DNA of 64,000 bases from Membranipora membranacea (Eukaryota > Bryozoa > Gymnolaemata > Cheilostomatida > Membraniporidae), in contig OU612068.1 in NCBI GenBank assembly GCA_914767715.1, positions 1,302,001 to 1,366,000 of the forward strand, read 5' to 3'. Both the position numbers and the translations under genes were made by a program. Of the stretch, positions 23,461 to 36,235 are shown piece by piece. The notes under the pieces were generated by a model. That model saw only the letters and a program-made list of their open reading frames with translations, was not told where the DNA came from and did not search any database. Numbering within the stretch: the stretch's first letter is position 1; every line of letters starts with the position of its first letter.

Positions 23461-23771
23461 GAAATCAAGAAATTACTGAAAGAAATCGCAACAACCATCC
23501 GGACAATTAAAATTGTCAATAAAATCTAGATTATGATTCGCACCCGTTTTTTTCTTCCTTCCGTTCAGTTTGTCATAAAAATATATAGTGACCATTTTTT
23601 TTACATTTGCAGGGATATGATTACTGCTGTCTTCGTTCAGAAACAGAGATGAAAAAAAAGAAAAACTGCATAATAACACCAACAGGACTGACAGAGTGTA
23701 CATTTAGCTATACACCAGTATGTCTGAAATTGTGCACTCCTGTATTTGTATCCAGTACGCAACAAAACTAA
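23347..23771 (+). CDS. Secreted six-cysteine peptide, copy B (two coding exons)
   Basis: Coding exon 1 is 23,347-23,418: 24 codons starting MNYLSIISLALILICC, a clear signal peptide, closed by a GGG|GTAAGC donor. Exon 2 is 23,613-23,771, in phase 0. It encodes the same CC-x12-C-x9-C-x7-C-x3-C core as copy A and stops at TAA (23,769-23,771) inside the first heptad, so the product is 76 residues. A non-coding 5' exon probably spans about 22,625-22,802 (AAG|GTTAGT donor) and resumes at 23,276 after a TAG acceptor. Compared with copy A the stop arises from GAA to TAA, leaving the cysteine core intact. The product is predicted to be exported; its role is unknown. Confidence 0.75.
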
Positions 23772-24046
23772 TCCAGTGAACAGCAAAGCGAATCCCGTGA
23801 ACAGCAAAACGAATCTACTACACAGCGAAACGAACCCACTTTACAGCAAACCGAATCCAGTACACAGCTCAATGAATCCAGTGAACATCAAAACGAATCC
23901 AGTGAACAGCAAAGCGCAACCAGTACACAACAAAACGAATCCAGCACACAGCGAAACGAACCCACTTCACAGCAAAACGAATCCAGTACACAGCTCAATG
24001 AATCCAGTGAACAGCAAACCGAATCCAGCACACAGCAAAACGAATA
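23772..24046 (+). pseudogene. Silenced heptad-repeat tail of copy B
   Basis: After the premature stop, 13 more heptad units of the SSTQQNE type remain in the original frame up to a second stop that overlaps AATAAA (about 24,043). Copy A has 12 units in all, so the array changed length after duplication. Confidence 0.75.
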
Positions 24047-25635
24047 AAGTACCAAGCAAAACTTTTTATCATTGCTCTGGTTTTACTAGATCAGATATCT
24101 TTCTGGTACATCTTACAGAGCACTCCTGTAGTAAATAACCATACATGTAACAACATACCCAACCTTTTCCTTTGTCAGTCTGTAGTAAATAACTTTACTG
24201 TGACAACGTAGCCATCCTACTGCCTATGTCCTCCTTACTAACTGTGTGTTCTCTTCATGACTGATTTCTGAATTGCATATTGCTAATTTTATGATTCTCT
24301 TTAGTCTGAAACTGACGAATTGTTTGTTTATGGCTAGCGACTTTTATTACTGTTACCATTATTTGTTAATAAATTATAAATATAATAAATTGTTTCTAAT
24401 GAGTATATTTTTTATCTATCCAAGACGAGACAGAGAAAACTCTTTGGATGAGCCGCGTACATAGCAGGCACTATTTAGATTTTAATGAGCACCGCGAATT
24501 AACCATCACCTACAGACCATTCTGCTTTTTAAGTCTTGAAACAAACTCAGCACATGTTCCGCAGACACATCAACAGAATTGGACCTTTCATAGCTAGCTA
24601 CTCTTGTTTGAAGAAGAGATGCCAGTTCAGGGTCACCATATATCATATCGAAGAGCTCAAAAAGTTATACAACCTCGTAGATTCTCAAAATGCTGACAAA
24701 TTCTCTGAAATTTAAAGCATATTTTGAACAACTGATTTTCAATCTTGAAGTTGCTCCTCAATCAAAGACTGTAGGGGCAGTACGCACAAAAATCATATCT
24801 GATCTCAAGTGATCTAGTATTATAAGGGATTTTCTATTTTTCTTGCGCATGCCTCATATCTCCTCTGCTCTTCTGCTTCGACATTATGTCAAGTTCCACC
24901 ATTCAAGCTATAGCAGGTTTGGTTCACACGAAGTCCCTTCAGTTCCCTTAACTTGATTAAGAGCATTCCAATGATAAAAGAAAATGTATAGGGGTCATGT
25001 CTCCTGCCATTATGAGCTTGGAGCAAGTGCTTTTGGGCCTGTCTCAGTCTATGCGGCTTACCTCAGGCAGCGCAGCCTGTCTCAGGCTATGTGTCTTGCC
25101 TAAGACTATGGTGAATGTCTCAGGCTAGACTTTTGTGGTGGCATGTATGACCTTGTAAATGAAGCTGAAAACAATGCCATTAGATGCAGCTTTGAAATAG
25201 CTCAATTCACTCAAATATCATATCCCTTCACTAGCTAAACCAAACTCTAGCTAGTATTTAGTGTCTAGTATTTAGTAATGCTATAAAAATCAGACAGCAA
25301 AACAAACCAAGATAAAAATGTAGCGTATTTAAGAATTTTTCTCAACGCTATGACTTTAGTAAACAAATCAAGTGTTGCAAGTTCATGACGCAACAAACAG
25401 GTTAACCAGTCAAAAAGTCATAAAAGTCTTATTCTTTTTCAAATTTGAGGAAGAAAATCCCCCCTAATGTTACATTCTGCTGGTTAATATAGCCAGAGGT
25501 TTCTCTAGATCGAGTGTGATCTAGCTTGCCTCCATTTTTGATTGCACCCATTCTTATGCTCAAATTTAATCAAACCAAATAAAATAAGTTTCAAGACTTT
25601 TCTTACAATTTTTTTTATTATCAGCGTGTTTTCCA

Positions 25636-26228
25636 GCTAAATAAATCAAGAAAATAGCTCTACAACCCCTCAATGAAGCCACTGAATATTACATACACTG
25701 TGCTGTATTTATTTTGTGTGGCAGTTTGGTAAAGTTCATATCCTCTAGATCTAGAACAATACAAAGATTTATTGATGATTCACTGAACAAGGCCAAGTAC
25801 TGTCATAAGAGTAATGTCAACTTGGTCAAAGAGCGGACAACAACAACCACTACTCCTAACACTGGCTACTACAATGTAAGGGGAGTGGGAGGGGAGAGGA
25901 GGGGGTTCGAGGCTTTACTACACCAATAAAATAAGGCTATGTGCTGTGATTCTATATCCACACTAGAATATTTCGATTACTATGACCGGACTAAGCAACT
26001 ATGTATGGACATAGTTGATTGTTATTCAACAGAAGTTCGTATACTTTCAACTGCACTTATAATTATAATATCCTGATGTATCTGACTTACTGGATGTGTG
26101 AGTATATAATTGTGTTTGGCAGCATGTAGTACATCGTTGGAGATGTGAAAATTGTTCTGTGTTTCAAAACAGGACCTCGGAGTGAGTGCTGAGCACAGAA
26201 TTAGCTGTTGAGTAATGGTGACCTGATA
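25636..26228 (-). mobile_element. Insertion of about 590 bp specific to duplicon B (family R3, inverted)
   Basis: Copy A reads straight through this point near 2,190. The inserted block contains the reverse complement of 15,515-15,775, including the GGGGAGTGGGAGGGGAG tract. At its right end it also has a decayed copy of 20,690-20,800. It was either gained by B or cleanly lost by A. Confidence 0.6.
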
Positions 26229-26419
26229 TCTTTAAAAATAACCAGTAGCACTGTGACAAAGCTCTGGATTCGTGATTCAGATATTTGATCTTTTGAGTTT
26301 TATCAGAAGAATTTACTTTTATAGAGAGCAGCTGGGAAATCTGCAAATCCAACAAATAAGATTATTTTTCCCATTTATTAGTGTTAATGTTGAATTATCA
26401 AGGCAGATGGGTCCAGATT

Positions 26420-26900
26420 GCACTCACTAACACAAACAACGGAGGGGAACTGCACTGCGGCACTGAAAAGAACAACAATAGCACAACAATGAGACATCCA
26501 TTAGACAGCTGGTGTATCAAAACATCTCTGATATACCCAGTCCCTTCTGTCATCAGTTCAATCACCTCTTGAGTTTATAAATCATATGCTGAGTCATGTA
26601 CCTGGTGGTGGGGCCACAAGTGGTCAGATTCTATTTGGAGTTAAAAAGTAGTATGTTTGGGGAGAAGAAAGAGTACATGCGACTTAGCTAGCAGGACATT
26701 GATCTGAAATCTCACTTTACATTCTCAATCTCTGAGGGATAACAGAAATCAAAGGTTCTTTTTGCCGCCCTGCTGAGTGTGAATCATACCATACCAGTAA
26801 CAGTTGTGTCTAGGGAGGATATTGACCTCTATGAATGATAGCCAGGATATCAATTCTTATTTTTCTGTATCTATTAATCCTGTTTGAACCTCAAATAAAT
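26420..26900 (+). repeat. Family R1, copy in duplicon B
   Basis: Duplicate of 2,390-2,880. Confidence 0.6.
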
Positions 26901-27841
26901 TTTCTTTATGTCAAACTTATTTTAAAGCTCTATTATCTAAAATCCTATGCACCCTGATATAGGCTAATAATACACATACATGTGAAACAAACTAGAACTA
27001 AATAGGGAAAATTAATAAGGATGTGACATACAGGTACCCCTGTACCTGTATGCCACATTATCCACCACTGGCGGTTGGTTGTTCAACGTTACTGTGCAGG
27101 GTACTTTAATTGAATCTCCGCATGCCGTGCATTACAGATTAAGCTACTTGATAACTTCCTAATATACTAATATACTCTTTACCATCGTCATTGGGTTATT
27201 TATCATCGCTTTATCATTCATCATTTATCATCGCTTAATTAGGAAGCTCAATCTCCTGTTTTGAATGTTATGTCTGCTGTCATGTACCATCCTTGAATGA
27301 GCATCATTAATTAAATCCTGCAAGATCTTTCTGTAATGTAAAGTTGTACTGTGTAAATTTTATAAGCTGGTAGCATTTTTTATAAAGATCAGTTGCTAGC
27401 GGCATTTGGATTGGAGTAGTCGCAATTTGGATTTTGCCTGGCAGCTTGCTGCTAGGGTCATGTATATATTGTGTCTGAATAAAACCGGGAAACTGCCAAC
27501 AACACAAATTGTCGGATAATCTTACAAGGATATGCCAAACGCTAGCTGGCTGAAGATAGATAATTAATTATCATACGGTCTTTTTCATGAGTCACCAGTT
27601 AATTTCTTTACATGCTTAGCATAATCTTATGTATAGCTAACTTTAGCATTACACAGTAAATTTATTTAGATCAGAAAAATAACTATCACAGTTAAATTTC
27701 TGTTAATATATAACACATAAACTTGTTTTTGGCATACAAAGGTGACGTCATTTCTCATTACGAAAAGTTTCCCACAAAGCGCCAAAAACAAAATGACAAA
27801 AAGTGAGGTGAGAATAGATGGAACACAATATACGGGTACCC

Positions 27842-30800
27842 TGACAAATGGACCACACACAAAATGGACCACAAGACAAATGGACCACATACAAAGCGGA
27901 CCGCAAGACAAATGGACCACATGGCAAATGGACCACAACTGGGCCTCATGGTGATTTACTATAGCTAGAGGTCTGTAACTTAACACACATAGTCAATGGC
28001 ATAGTATTAGTTGATATAGCAAAGAAAATTTCTAAAAAAGCTTGTACTTTACGATAATAGCACTGAAAACCTCACTTTTTGGGGTAAAAATGGGAAAGAA
28101 AACTGGACCACAACTGAACCTCATGGTGATTCACTATAGCTAGAGGTCTGTAACTTAACACACATAGTCAATGGCATAGTATTAGTTGATATAGCAAAGA
28201 AAATTTCTATAAAAGCTTGTACTCTACGATAATAGCACTGAAAACCTCACTTTTTGGGGTAAAAATAGGAAAGAAAACTGGACCACACTGGACCTCATGG
28301 TGATTTTCTATAGCTAGAGGCCAGTAACTTAACACACATAGTCAATGGCATAGTATCGGTTGATATAGCAAAAAAGATCTAAGAAAATTCATGTACTTTT
28401 GTAAGAAAACCTTCAGAAACTAAATTTTGAGGGATAGAATCTCCTACAACACCAACACAACGGGACTTCATTTTGATATACGACACCTGTATATCTGAAA
28501 CTTGATACAGATAATCAATGATATAGTAGTAATTGATACCTTCCATTTCATATTGTGCTGGAAGATTGTTAACTATATAGGGGAAACATTTCATGGTTAG
28601 AGAATTCTGATCTCTTGCCAAGTCATTGTATTTTCAAGTAATGGTTCTCGGTAACACCTGGAATTATCCTTTAAAATATTCAGCAAATTAACTAAACAAG
28701 CCATCTTCGTAAACCTTCTTCCACTTATAATTCATCTATTTGCTCACGCCTGTTTGTCACAATAACATCTCACTGTGGCTGGCTGGTCTACTGTAGGGTT
28801 TGATACACATACTTTACACATAATGCTTCATTATGACTGCCTTAAATAACTGGCAGTATGGCATTGGCCGCTTTGGTTTATCTGATATTAACAACGTTGC
28901 TCTTTCAACTAATTTGTACTAATTCTTGAATGTAAGTGAGGTCGCTTGAACATAGTTGAAGATATTGCAAATAACAAATTTGTCTATTTTTACAATCATT
29001 TTCAGTATTATACTTCATGTCACAATTATAAAGGTTATTCTAGTTTTTGCTAGTTACCGTTCCCAAGTGGCACCCATGCATTCCGACGTCCAGTTAAGTT
29101 CTTGCGTTGGGGCTGTCTGTGAAATCCCATCCTTAAACATAACATATATTTCTCGACTGAATACACAGCTGTTGATATGTAATTGAGACTGGGCATTATT
29201 GGGCAAGCTTAGAACTTTGTTTTTATAAGGCTTATTGTAGCTTTGTCAGGCGGATACTTCTTTTGTTTTTTTGTATAGCTTTGTATTTGTGGCAGTAGTA
29301 TGAGGAGTTGTCTTCTTTTATCGATTGATTGATTAGCTTTTGCCATTTATCACACAAAAAAAATTGGCTGCACTAAATTCTTACAGTAATAATGCCGATG
29401 TTTGCCAGAAAACAGAGGCTGTAATTTAATCTTGTTTTTAACAACTTTGATTTCCTTGAAACAATAGTATGCTGCTTTCAATGTTTCCATAGCAAGGATA
29501 GACCTTGTCCTGATTTTATCTTGTTTTAAAGCTATGTACCACGTCTCAAGGCTCTACCTATAGTACAGTACATAATAGTTGTTTGTCGAAACATATTTAC
29601 TAGGCCAGAAGAAGCCTAGCAATACGTACTCTAAAAAGAGATGCAAAAATGAGGGTGTACACGGTTGTGTTGATCATCGTCAGCGGCAGCGTGGCAGTAT
29701 ATGGCAGCATATCCCAAATTTTTCACAAAATTGTTTTTACTTAGTAATTATTGTAGTTTTTGTTTCAGTCAACAGTCAACATAAAACAAGAATACATAAA
29801 TGTTTCTAAGGTAAAAAGGCGTGCTGAATCCAAAAATGAGGGTGTACCCAGCGGCAGTGGTCATCGTCAGCGGCAGTATATGGCAGCATATCCCAAATTT
29901 TTCACGAAATTGCATTTAGTTAGTGAAAATTGTAGTGTTTGATACAGTCAACATGAATATTTATGTTTTTAGGGCGAAAAGGCATTGCTGAATCAAAAAA
30001 ATGAGGGGGTACCCAGTTTTGGCAATCATCGGCAGCGTGGCAGCATATTCACAATTTTTCTCAGATTGTTGGTAATAAATGAAACGATATGTACTTTGAA
30101 AAAAAGGTGTTTCGAGAGTAAAAAAATATTCTGAATCCAATAATAAGAGTGTACTTAGTTGTAGTGATGATGTAAGCGGCAGCGGAGCAGCAATTCCAAT
30201 ATTTTTTTCGGTCATTTAATAAGTGAAAAGTTAACAGTTTAAATAAAACAGTTTCTAGGTATAAAAAAGTTCTGAAAACAAAAATGAGAGCGAAGACGGT
30301 TGAAGTGATCACGTCAGCGGCAGAGCGGCAGCGTATCTGCAATTTTCCTACAAGAATCGCTTTTAATAAGTGACATGTTAAGAGTTGTAATAAAAGGTGT
30401 TTTTAAAATAAAAAAACATGCTGAATTCAATAATAAGGGTGTACCCAGTTGTTGCAATCATGTCAGCGGCACCATTTCTTAAAATCAAGACAAGAAGTAG
30501 CCTAGTCGTAAGACTGCTAAAAAAGTATAAGCATACGACAATTCTGATGCAGAAAAAAAACACGTCTCTCTAGTATGAAGAATATTGCAGATTCTAAATG
30601 TGAGGGTTTACCCAGTTGAAGAGGGCAGCGCGGCAGCACTGCTACTTTTTTTTTCCTATGTTCTATGTGAAAAGCAGTAGTTAATTAAACAACAAAATTT
30701 CATTTTGAAATTATCTAACATGAGCGAACCTTTGTAAGTTTATGTGGTAAATAAATTGGCATGTCAACAAAATCCCCATAATGCAATTTCAACCTGGAAT

Positions 30801-32783
30801 TCCCGAGCGCTTGCGTATTGCGTATGAGTTATTTCATTGTTATACGTTTCATTGGGTAGATTAAACAAATAGGTCAGAAATAGGAATTGTGTCCCCATAC
30901 CTATAATGTGAAAATAAAACACCTTCTAATTTCTAAATATGACCACTACAACTGGGTACACACGGTGTATTATACAGAACACACACCAATGAAGTATAAA
31001 ACATGATGAGTATCCTACCATCAAATATTGTCCGTGTCATAACAACAAATGCTATAGCTGCTTCCCGCCTATACCTAAACATTAGGGTTTTGAAGTTCCT
31101 TTAATTAGAAGCTTTTTTCAGACATTGTCTTTAATATAAAACATTATAATAATAATTCATTACTGTATGCGTGAACTATGACCCGGAGGTCTAGCTTTAG
31201 CATTTCATTAAGAAGCTCATTCTTTTATAATAGTATAACATAAACAACATTATTTACAGAGCTATTTGTTTCCAATAGGATAAATAACAAAGGTTTTCTT
31301 TACGAGAATTCCTTATTTATTAAGTCTTTGTTTGTGTGTGTATAAATATTACTCTGTCTAGCTGGAGCACTTCATGATGAGTTCTAGTTGAAAGGAGAAG
31401 AGTTGTGCAAGATAGTTTCATTCAATAGAAACTTGTCAGATAATCTTTTCACAACAATACCTAATTTTCTTTTTTCATGTTGGTATGTATGTACCAATTT
31501 GAAGAGGTGTAGCTGCAGTACTAGTTTTTATGTTATTTTACCTAAGCAAACACATTACATTATTTTTATTTTTCGACGCTCGCTTTATTAAAGATCTTTT
31601 TTTGCTTAAGAATCCAAAGCTATGATGTTGAATCTATGCATCTAGTTTTACAGGCCTAGGAAAAGGGCTTCACCGGTAGGGCCATATTTTTACATAGTTT
31701 AAACCGAGACAAAAGTGTTGTTCTGAATAAATGTATGCATTTACACTGAATGTCTTTGCTAGATTAGTCATTAGTATGTTCACATGACTGTTTACCAAGT
31801 TTCAGACTTTTAGCTGCAGTACTGGTCAAGTTTTCATGTAACTTTAGCCAACAAAAGGAGGTTTTTAAAGTGTTTTAAAAAATGTTTTCTGAAATTCTTT
31901 GTGCTTATAAGACTAAATACCGAGATAATACATATATGTACCCAGTTTCAGACCTCTAGCTAAAGTACTTCACCATGAGGTCCAGTTTTCCATGTATATT
32001 TGACCCACAAGCGGAGGTTTGCAAAGCTTTCTCCGGATAACAAAAGCTTTTTCTCAAATTTCTATCCCTAAAAAACTAATAGCGGGTCAATACATGGTGT
32101 ACCAAGTTTCAGAGGTCAAGTTTTTCATATTTATAAAATAATATCTTGTTGTTGCTATATTAACTAACACTATGCCATTGACTATATGTGGTAAGTTACA
32201 GACCTCTAGCTTTAGTACATCACCATGAGATCCAGTGGTGGTCCTGTTCATGTCCCACTTTTACCCTGAAAAATGAGGTTTTCAGAGCTATTTTTGAAAA
32301 AAAAAGTTTTTTTGAGATTTTTTATGGCTATATCAACTGATACTTTGCCATGGATTTTATGTGCCAAATTGCCGACCTCTAGCTATAGTACACCGCCATG
32401 AGGTTCATTTGAGGTCCAGGCTGTTTTCCAAATTTTACCCCCAAAAATGAGGTTATCAGAGCTATTTGTGTGAAATAAAAGCTTTTTTTGCAGAATTTCT
32501 TTGTTATTTCAATTATTATAATGCCATTGACTATGTGTGGTAAGTAACAGACATCTTGCTACAGTACATCACAATGAGGTTCAGCCGGGTCCAGTTTTTT
32601 TTCCCATTTTTACCCTGAAAAATGAGGTTTCAGAGCTATATTTGTATTTCAGACCTCTAGCTATAATACATCACCATGAGGTCCAGTTGTGGTCCATTTG
32701 TCTCGTGGTCCATTTGTGTTGTGGTCCATTTTGCATGTGGTCCATTTGTCTTGAAGTCAATTTGTCTTGCGGTCCATTTGTCA
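27842..32783. mobile_element. Foldback-like element with nested inverted arrays, copy B
   Basis: It has the same termini as the element at 3,811-7,622. It is about 1.1 kb longer because it keeps two internal blocks (29,166-29,488 and 30,076-31,155) and has three, not two, left subterminal units (27,935-28,375). The interior carries the roughly 160-bp tandem array at 29,640-30,650. No transposase is recognised. Confidence 0.6.
29640..30655 (+). repeat. Tandem array of about 150-170 bp units, seven copies
   Basis: Units carry (A/C)AAAATGAGGGTGTACxCAGTT, GTCAGCGGCAGC and a CAATTTTTC-like end, separated by AATAAAxxxGTTTCTAxG spacers. The first unit encodes the same signal-peptide-like ORF as 5,185; later units have lost the ATG or frame. 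Confidence 0.6.
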
Positions 32784-33189
32784 TAGAACCCATTTTACGT
32801 GATGATTAACCTTGAGTTGACCTTGAGGTTTATGATGATCTAAAATACAGTTGAACGTCAGTTAATGTCTGATTCGGTCTTATATATATAAGTGGTAAAG
32901 TATTGTGTGTATATAAATGAGGGGACAGCAGAGCCAGCAGGCAGGCTTTACCAGAAAGCTTCTTGATCTACAATGGATTTTTTGGGTTTTTCAAATTGTT
33001 ACCCTCTACGCAAAGCTCATTGATAAAGCCCTTGGGGAAGGATTTCCTCTTGCAACTTCAATATTTTGTTAATAATTTAAAGCTGTATGAAGATTTGTAT
33101 TTTATATATATACAATGTTTACTGTAATGCTGAGGTTCGGCCCTTCTGACTAAATGCGGTTACTTCGTATAACATAGAACCTCTAACTA

Positions 33190-33207
33190 TAGATAGATAG
33201 ATAGATA
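33190..33207 (+). repeat. GATA microsatellite
   Basis: Four AGAT units in a row. Confidence 0.85.
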
Positions 33208-33578
33208 TTAACTTTATTCATCACCGATCAATGCAACGAGGGCAACTGAGACCGTGTGCAAAAAAAAAAGATATCAAAAGAATCTGACTGTTCTAGGGAT
33301 AACTTCTAATCAAACTGCTTTCAATAATCTCCTATGTCGCAAATAGATTAAAATCTCCCAATGTTATCTATCAAACTAATATAAAGCTCTGTAAGTAATA
33401 GTGGTAGAGATCCTCCATGCACACTTTATTTTTGCCATTTATACTTACTTAATCATCAGGATGTTTATCCTACGTCAACTGTTTCCTCATGAGTCTCTTG
33501 TAAATGTGCGTACTCATGCATCAATGAAGTGACAGTTCATTGATCCAAAGCTTCATGTATTATAAATATAAAGTTGAG

Positions 33579-33590
33579 ATATATAAAAGG
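33579..33590 (+). promoter_or_regulatory. TATA-type promoter of peptide gene copy C
   Basis: ATATATAAAAGG precedes the block GATACAGTACATAACAGATC shared with copy B. The likely start is about 33,610, with a 5'UTR exon ending at 33,792 (AAG|GTAAGT). Confidence 0.5.
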
Positions 33591-34057
33591 TCAGTATATC
33601 AAGAGATACAGTACATAACAGATCTCCAAACAGACAGAGTCCTATCTCACCAGGGAACTAAATATCAACACGCTCATTATTTATTTGTTAAAACACAATA
33701 TCTTCAAGTTACTGTAACTGACCAACGATCAGTTTATTGTATTTTACTGGAGGATTTTCTAACTCTGAGATAAGAACCTACATCTTTTTAAGGTAAGTAT
33801 CTCTCACTTGTTCAGCTGTTAACCATTGATTAAGCGTATATGAGTTGATGTCGCTAGTCGATACCTTCCTATTGACTGGACTGGGGATTAAAATTCAGAT
33901 TACTTAAAATCTTACAATCAACGGAATTAATTAGCCTCCAGTAGCAGAACATTGTTCATTAAAAAACTGTTTTATTTGTGTATCATTGAAGGATTTACAA
34001 AAATACTTTAATCGAAATCCAAATTAACTTATTGAAACAATGAAACTTGAATGCTGA

Positions 34058-34180
34058 TAGTGATCACTATTTTCTGCCTGTGGGGAGTGTAGGATCCTGA
34101 TAGTGATCACTATTTTCTGCCTGTGGGGAGTGTAGGGTATAGTGATCACTATTTTCTGCCTGTGGGGAGTGTAGGATATT
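34058..34180 (+). repeat. Triplicated 39-43 bp unit with perfect 12-bp palindrome
   Basis: TAGTGATCACTA, followed by TTTTCTGCCTGTGGGGAGTG, starts at 34,058, 34,101 and 34,140. It lies inside the 5'UTR intron of copy C. Copy B has one decayed unit near 23,015. Confidence 0.8.
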
Positions 34181-34472
34181 TGCATGACAAAAAGTGAATA
34201 AAGATTCATTGTTGGTATTCGCTTTTATTTCAAATCATTCCCCTTGTCTTGATAGAAGGATGATACACTGTCTAATAATGTTATTTGACTACTTCTGAAT
34301 ATCTTCAGCAATTAATTAATAGTGATGACAGATATATGGCAGCTCGCTGACAGGTGTACATTATGCTAGTATAAACATGGTTTTTTGTAATTTAGTTCAC
34401 AGTACTGAGTAGAAAGTCGATCAGTAGACATCAAAGATTAGATCCGAGGAATCTGTGACTTACTCTTAAAAG

Positions 34473-35139
34473 ATGAATTACTTGTCAATCATTTCTCTGG
34501 CTCTCATTCTTATCTGCTGTTTATCCATAACGCTGGCTGTCGGGGTAAGTTATGTTCAGGAAATCAACCTGATTATTAGATTCTTTTTGAAAGTCAAGAA
34601 ATTGCTAGAGGATTGTTACAATTATTGTATTCATGAATTCGACAAAGCACTTCTCAAACATCTTATTCTGTTTGATTAAATGGAATAATTTACTATAATT
34701 GTATTTGGCCCAAATTTGATGTAAAAAAAGGTATGATACCATGAAAACATTTTGTTAATAATGCACAATTCTTCTATAATTCCAATATGTCTTCAACACA
34801 TTGCTATACTCGATAATTTAGCCTATTACTTTGATTAGAGCTGTCATACAAACAGGGCATAATCTAGAAGTTCATACAAAGGGAATCTAGATCTTTGATT
34901 CCTACCCTTCATTCCTTTCGTTCAAGTTTATCGTTAAAATAAATAATTTCCATTTCTTACATTTCTTACATTTGTAGGGATATGATTACTGCTGCCTTCG
35001 TTCAGAAACAGAGATGAAACAAAAGAAAAATTGCATAATAGCACCAACAGGACAGCCAGAGTGTACATTTAGCTATACACCGATTTGTCTGAAATGGTGC
35101 ACTCCTGTATTTGAATCCAGTCCACAGCAAAACGAATAA
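34473..35139 (+). CDS. Secreted six-cysteine peptide, copy C (two coding exons)
   Basis: Coding exon 1 (34,473-34,544) encodes a 24-residue signal peptide differing from copy B at one or two sites and ends GGG|GTAAGT. Exon 2 (34,978-35,139) follows a TAG acceptor and encodes 53 residues. It has the identical six-cysteine spacing, one heptad (SSPQQNE) and a TAA that overlaps AATAAA. The 77-residue product is what copies A and B look like without the repeat tail, so the short form is probably ancestral. A 5'UTR exon resumes at 34,403 after a CAG acceptor. Substitutions relative to A/B are few and spare every cysteine, which suggests constraint on the core. Function is unknown. Confidence 0.8.
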
Positions 35140-35984
35140 AGTACGCAGCAAAACTTTTCAATGATATTTTTAGGTTTTATTATTGCTGGGGTTTTACTAG
35201 ACCAGATATTTATCTCATGTTCTCTCTACAGAGCACACTTGCACTAACAAACTATACATGTAACAACGTACCCAACCTACCACCTTTGTCCATCTCACTT
35301 CCTGTGTTATCCTCACCACTGCATTCTGAGTTATTTACTGCCAATTTTAGTCTGAAACTGACAAATTGTTTGTTTATGGCTAGCGACTTTTATTACTGGT
35401 ACCATTATTTATGATTATAAATATAATATATTGTTTCTAATGAGTATGTGTTAACTGAGATTATGACAGAACAATGCTCCCATTTATTATTAGCTTTGTA
35501 CAGGCAACAATTAGAATTGATTGAAAAAAACTCGGCTCATGTTCCGCTGACTAATGTTATCTGTTCATATTAAATGTAGTCAGGTGCTGTCATTGCGTGT
35601 TTTTGTCATCAACAGAATTGGACATTTAATAGCTATCTACCCTTGTTTAAAGCAGAAATGACAAGCGCTGTGTCACCAAATATCATTTCAAACTCGTAGG
35701 TTCTCAAAATGCTGACTAATTTTCTGAAATTTTTGAAAAATTGGGTCTGGGGTTGTAGTTTCCCCTCAACCAACCTCAGTGTGTAGTAGAGGCAGTAGGC
35801 TTAGAAATCATCACGCCTGATCTCAAGTGATCTAGTGTTATAAGCCTCTCTTGGTGTGTACAAAGTCCCCCCCTTGGTTTCTTTAGCCTGATTAAGAGCT
35901 TTACAATGATAAAAGAAAATGTATTGGGCTCATGTCTCCTGCCATTATGAGCTTGGAGCAGGTGCTTTACACTGACTCAGCTCT

Positions 35985-36235
35985 GTTGCCTGTCTCGGGC
36001 TATGTGGCCTGTCTCAGTCTATGTGGCCTCTCTCGGTCTATGGTGCCTGTCTCGGGCTATGTGGCCTGTTTCAGTCTATGTGGCCTCTCTCGGTCTATGT
36101 GGCCTGTCTCAGGCTATGTGGCCTGCCTCAGGCTATGTGGCCTGTCTCAGGCTATGTGGCCTCTCTCAGCTCTGTTGCCTGTCTCAGGCTGTGTGGCCTG
36201 TCTCAGTCTATGTGGCCTGTCTCAGTCTATGACTT
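35985..36235 (+). repeat. 19-bp minisatellite, about 13 units, downstream of copy C
   Basis: Units are GGCCTGTCTCAGGCTATGT with small changes. Frames through it look like proteins only because of the repetition. Copies A and B have short, degenerate versions at the same place. Confidence 0.85.

Larger units (their letters stand above)
23461..32783 (+). repeat. Segmental duplication, copy B of window positions 1-7,622
   Basis: Near-identical blocks pair as follows: 1-2,185 with 23,461-25,635; 2,197-5,016 with about 26,228-29,165; 5,020-5,607 with 29,489-30,075; 5,608-7,060 and 7,490-7,622 with 31,156-32,783. Copy B alone has 25,636-26,228, 29,166-29,488 and 30,076-31,155. Copy A has extra subterminal units near 7.1-7.4 kb. 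The left limit is beyond the window; the right limit is the end of the foldback-like element. Confidence 0.9.

Noticed and set aside
153-35139. Calling the six-cysteine peptides toxins or defensins
   Set aside because: The cysteine spacing alone does not identify a family, and nothing else in the window supports either role.
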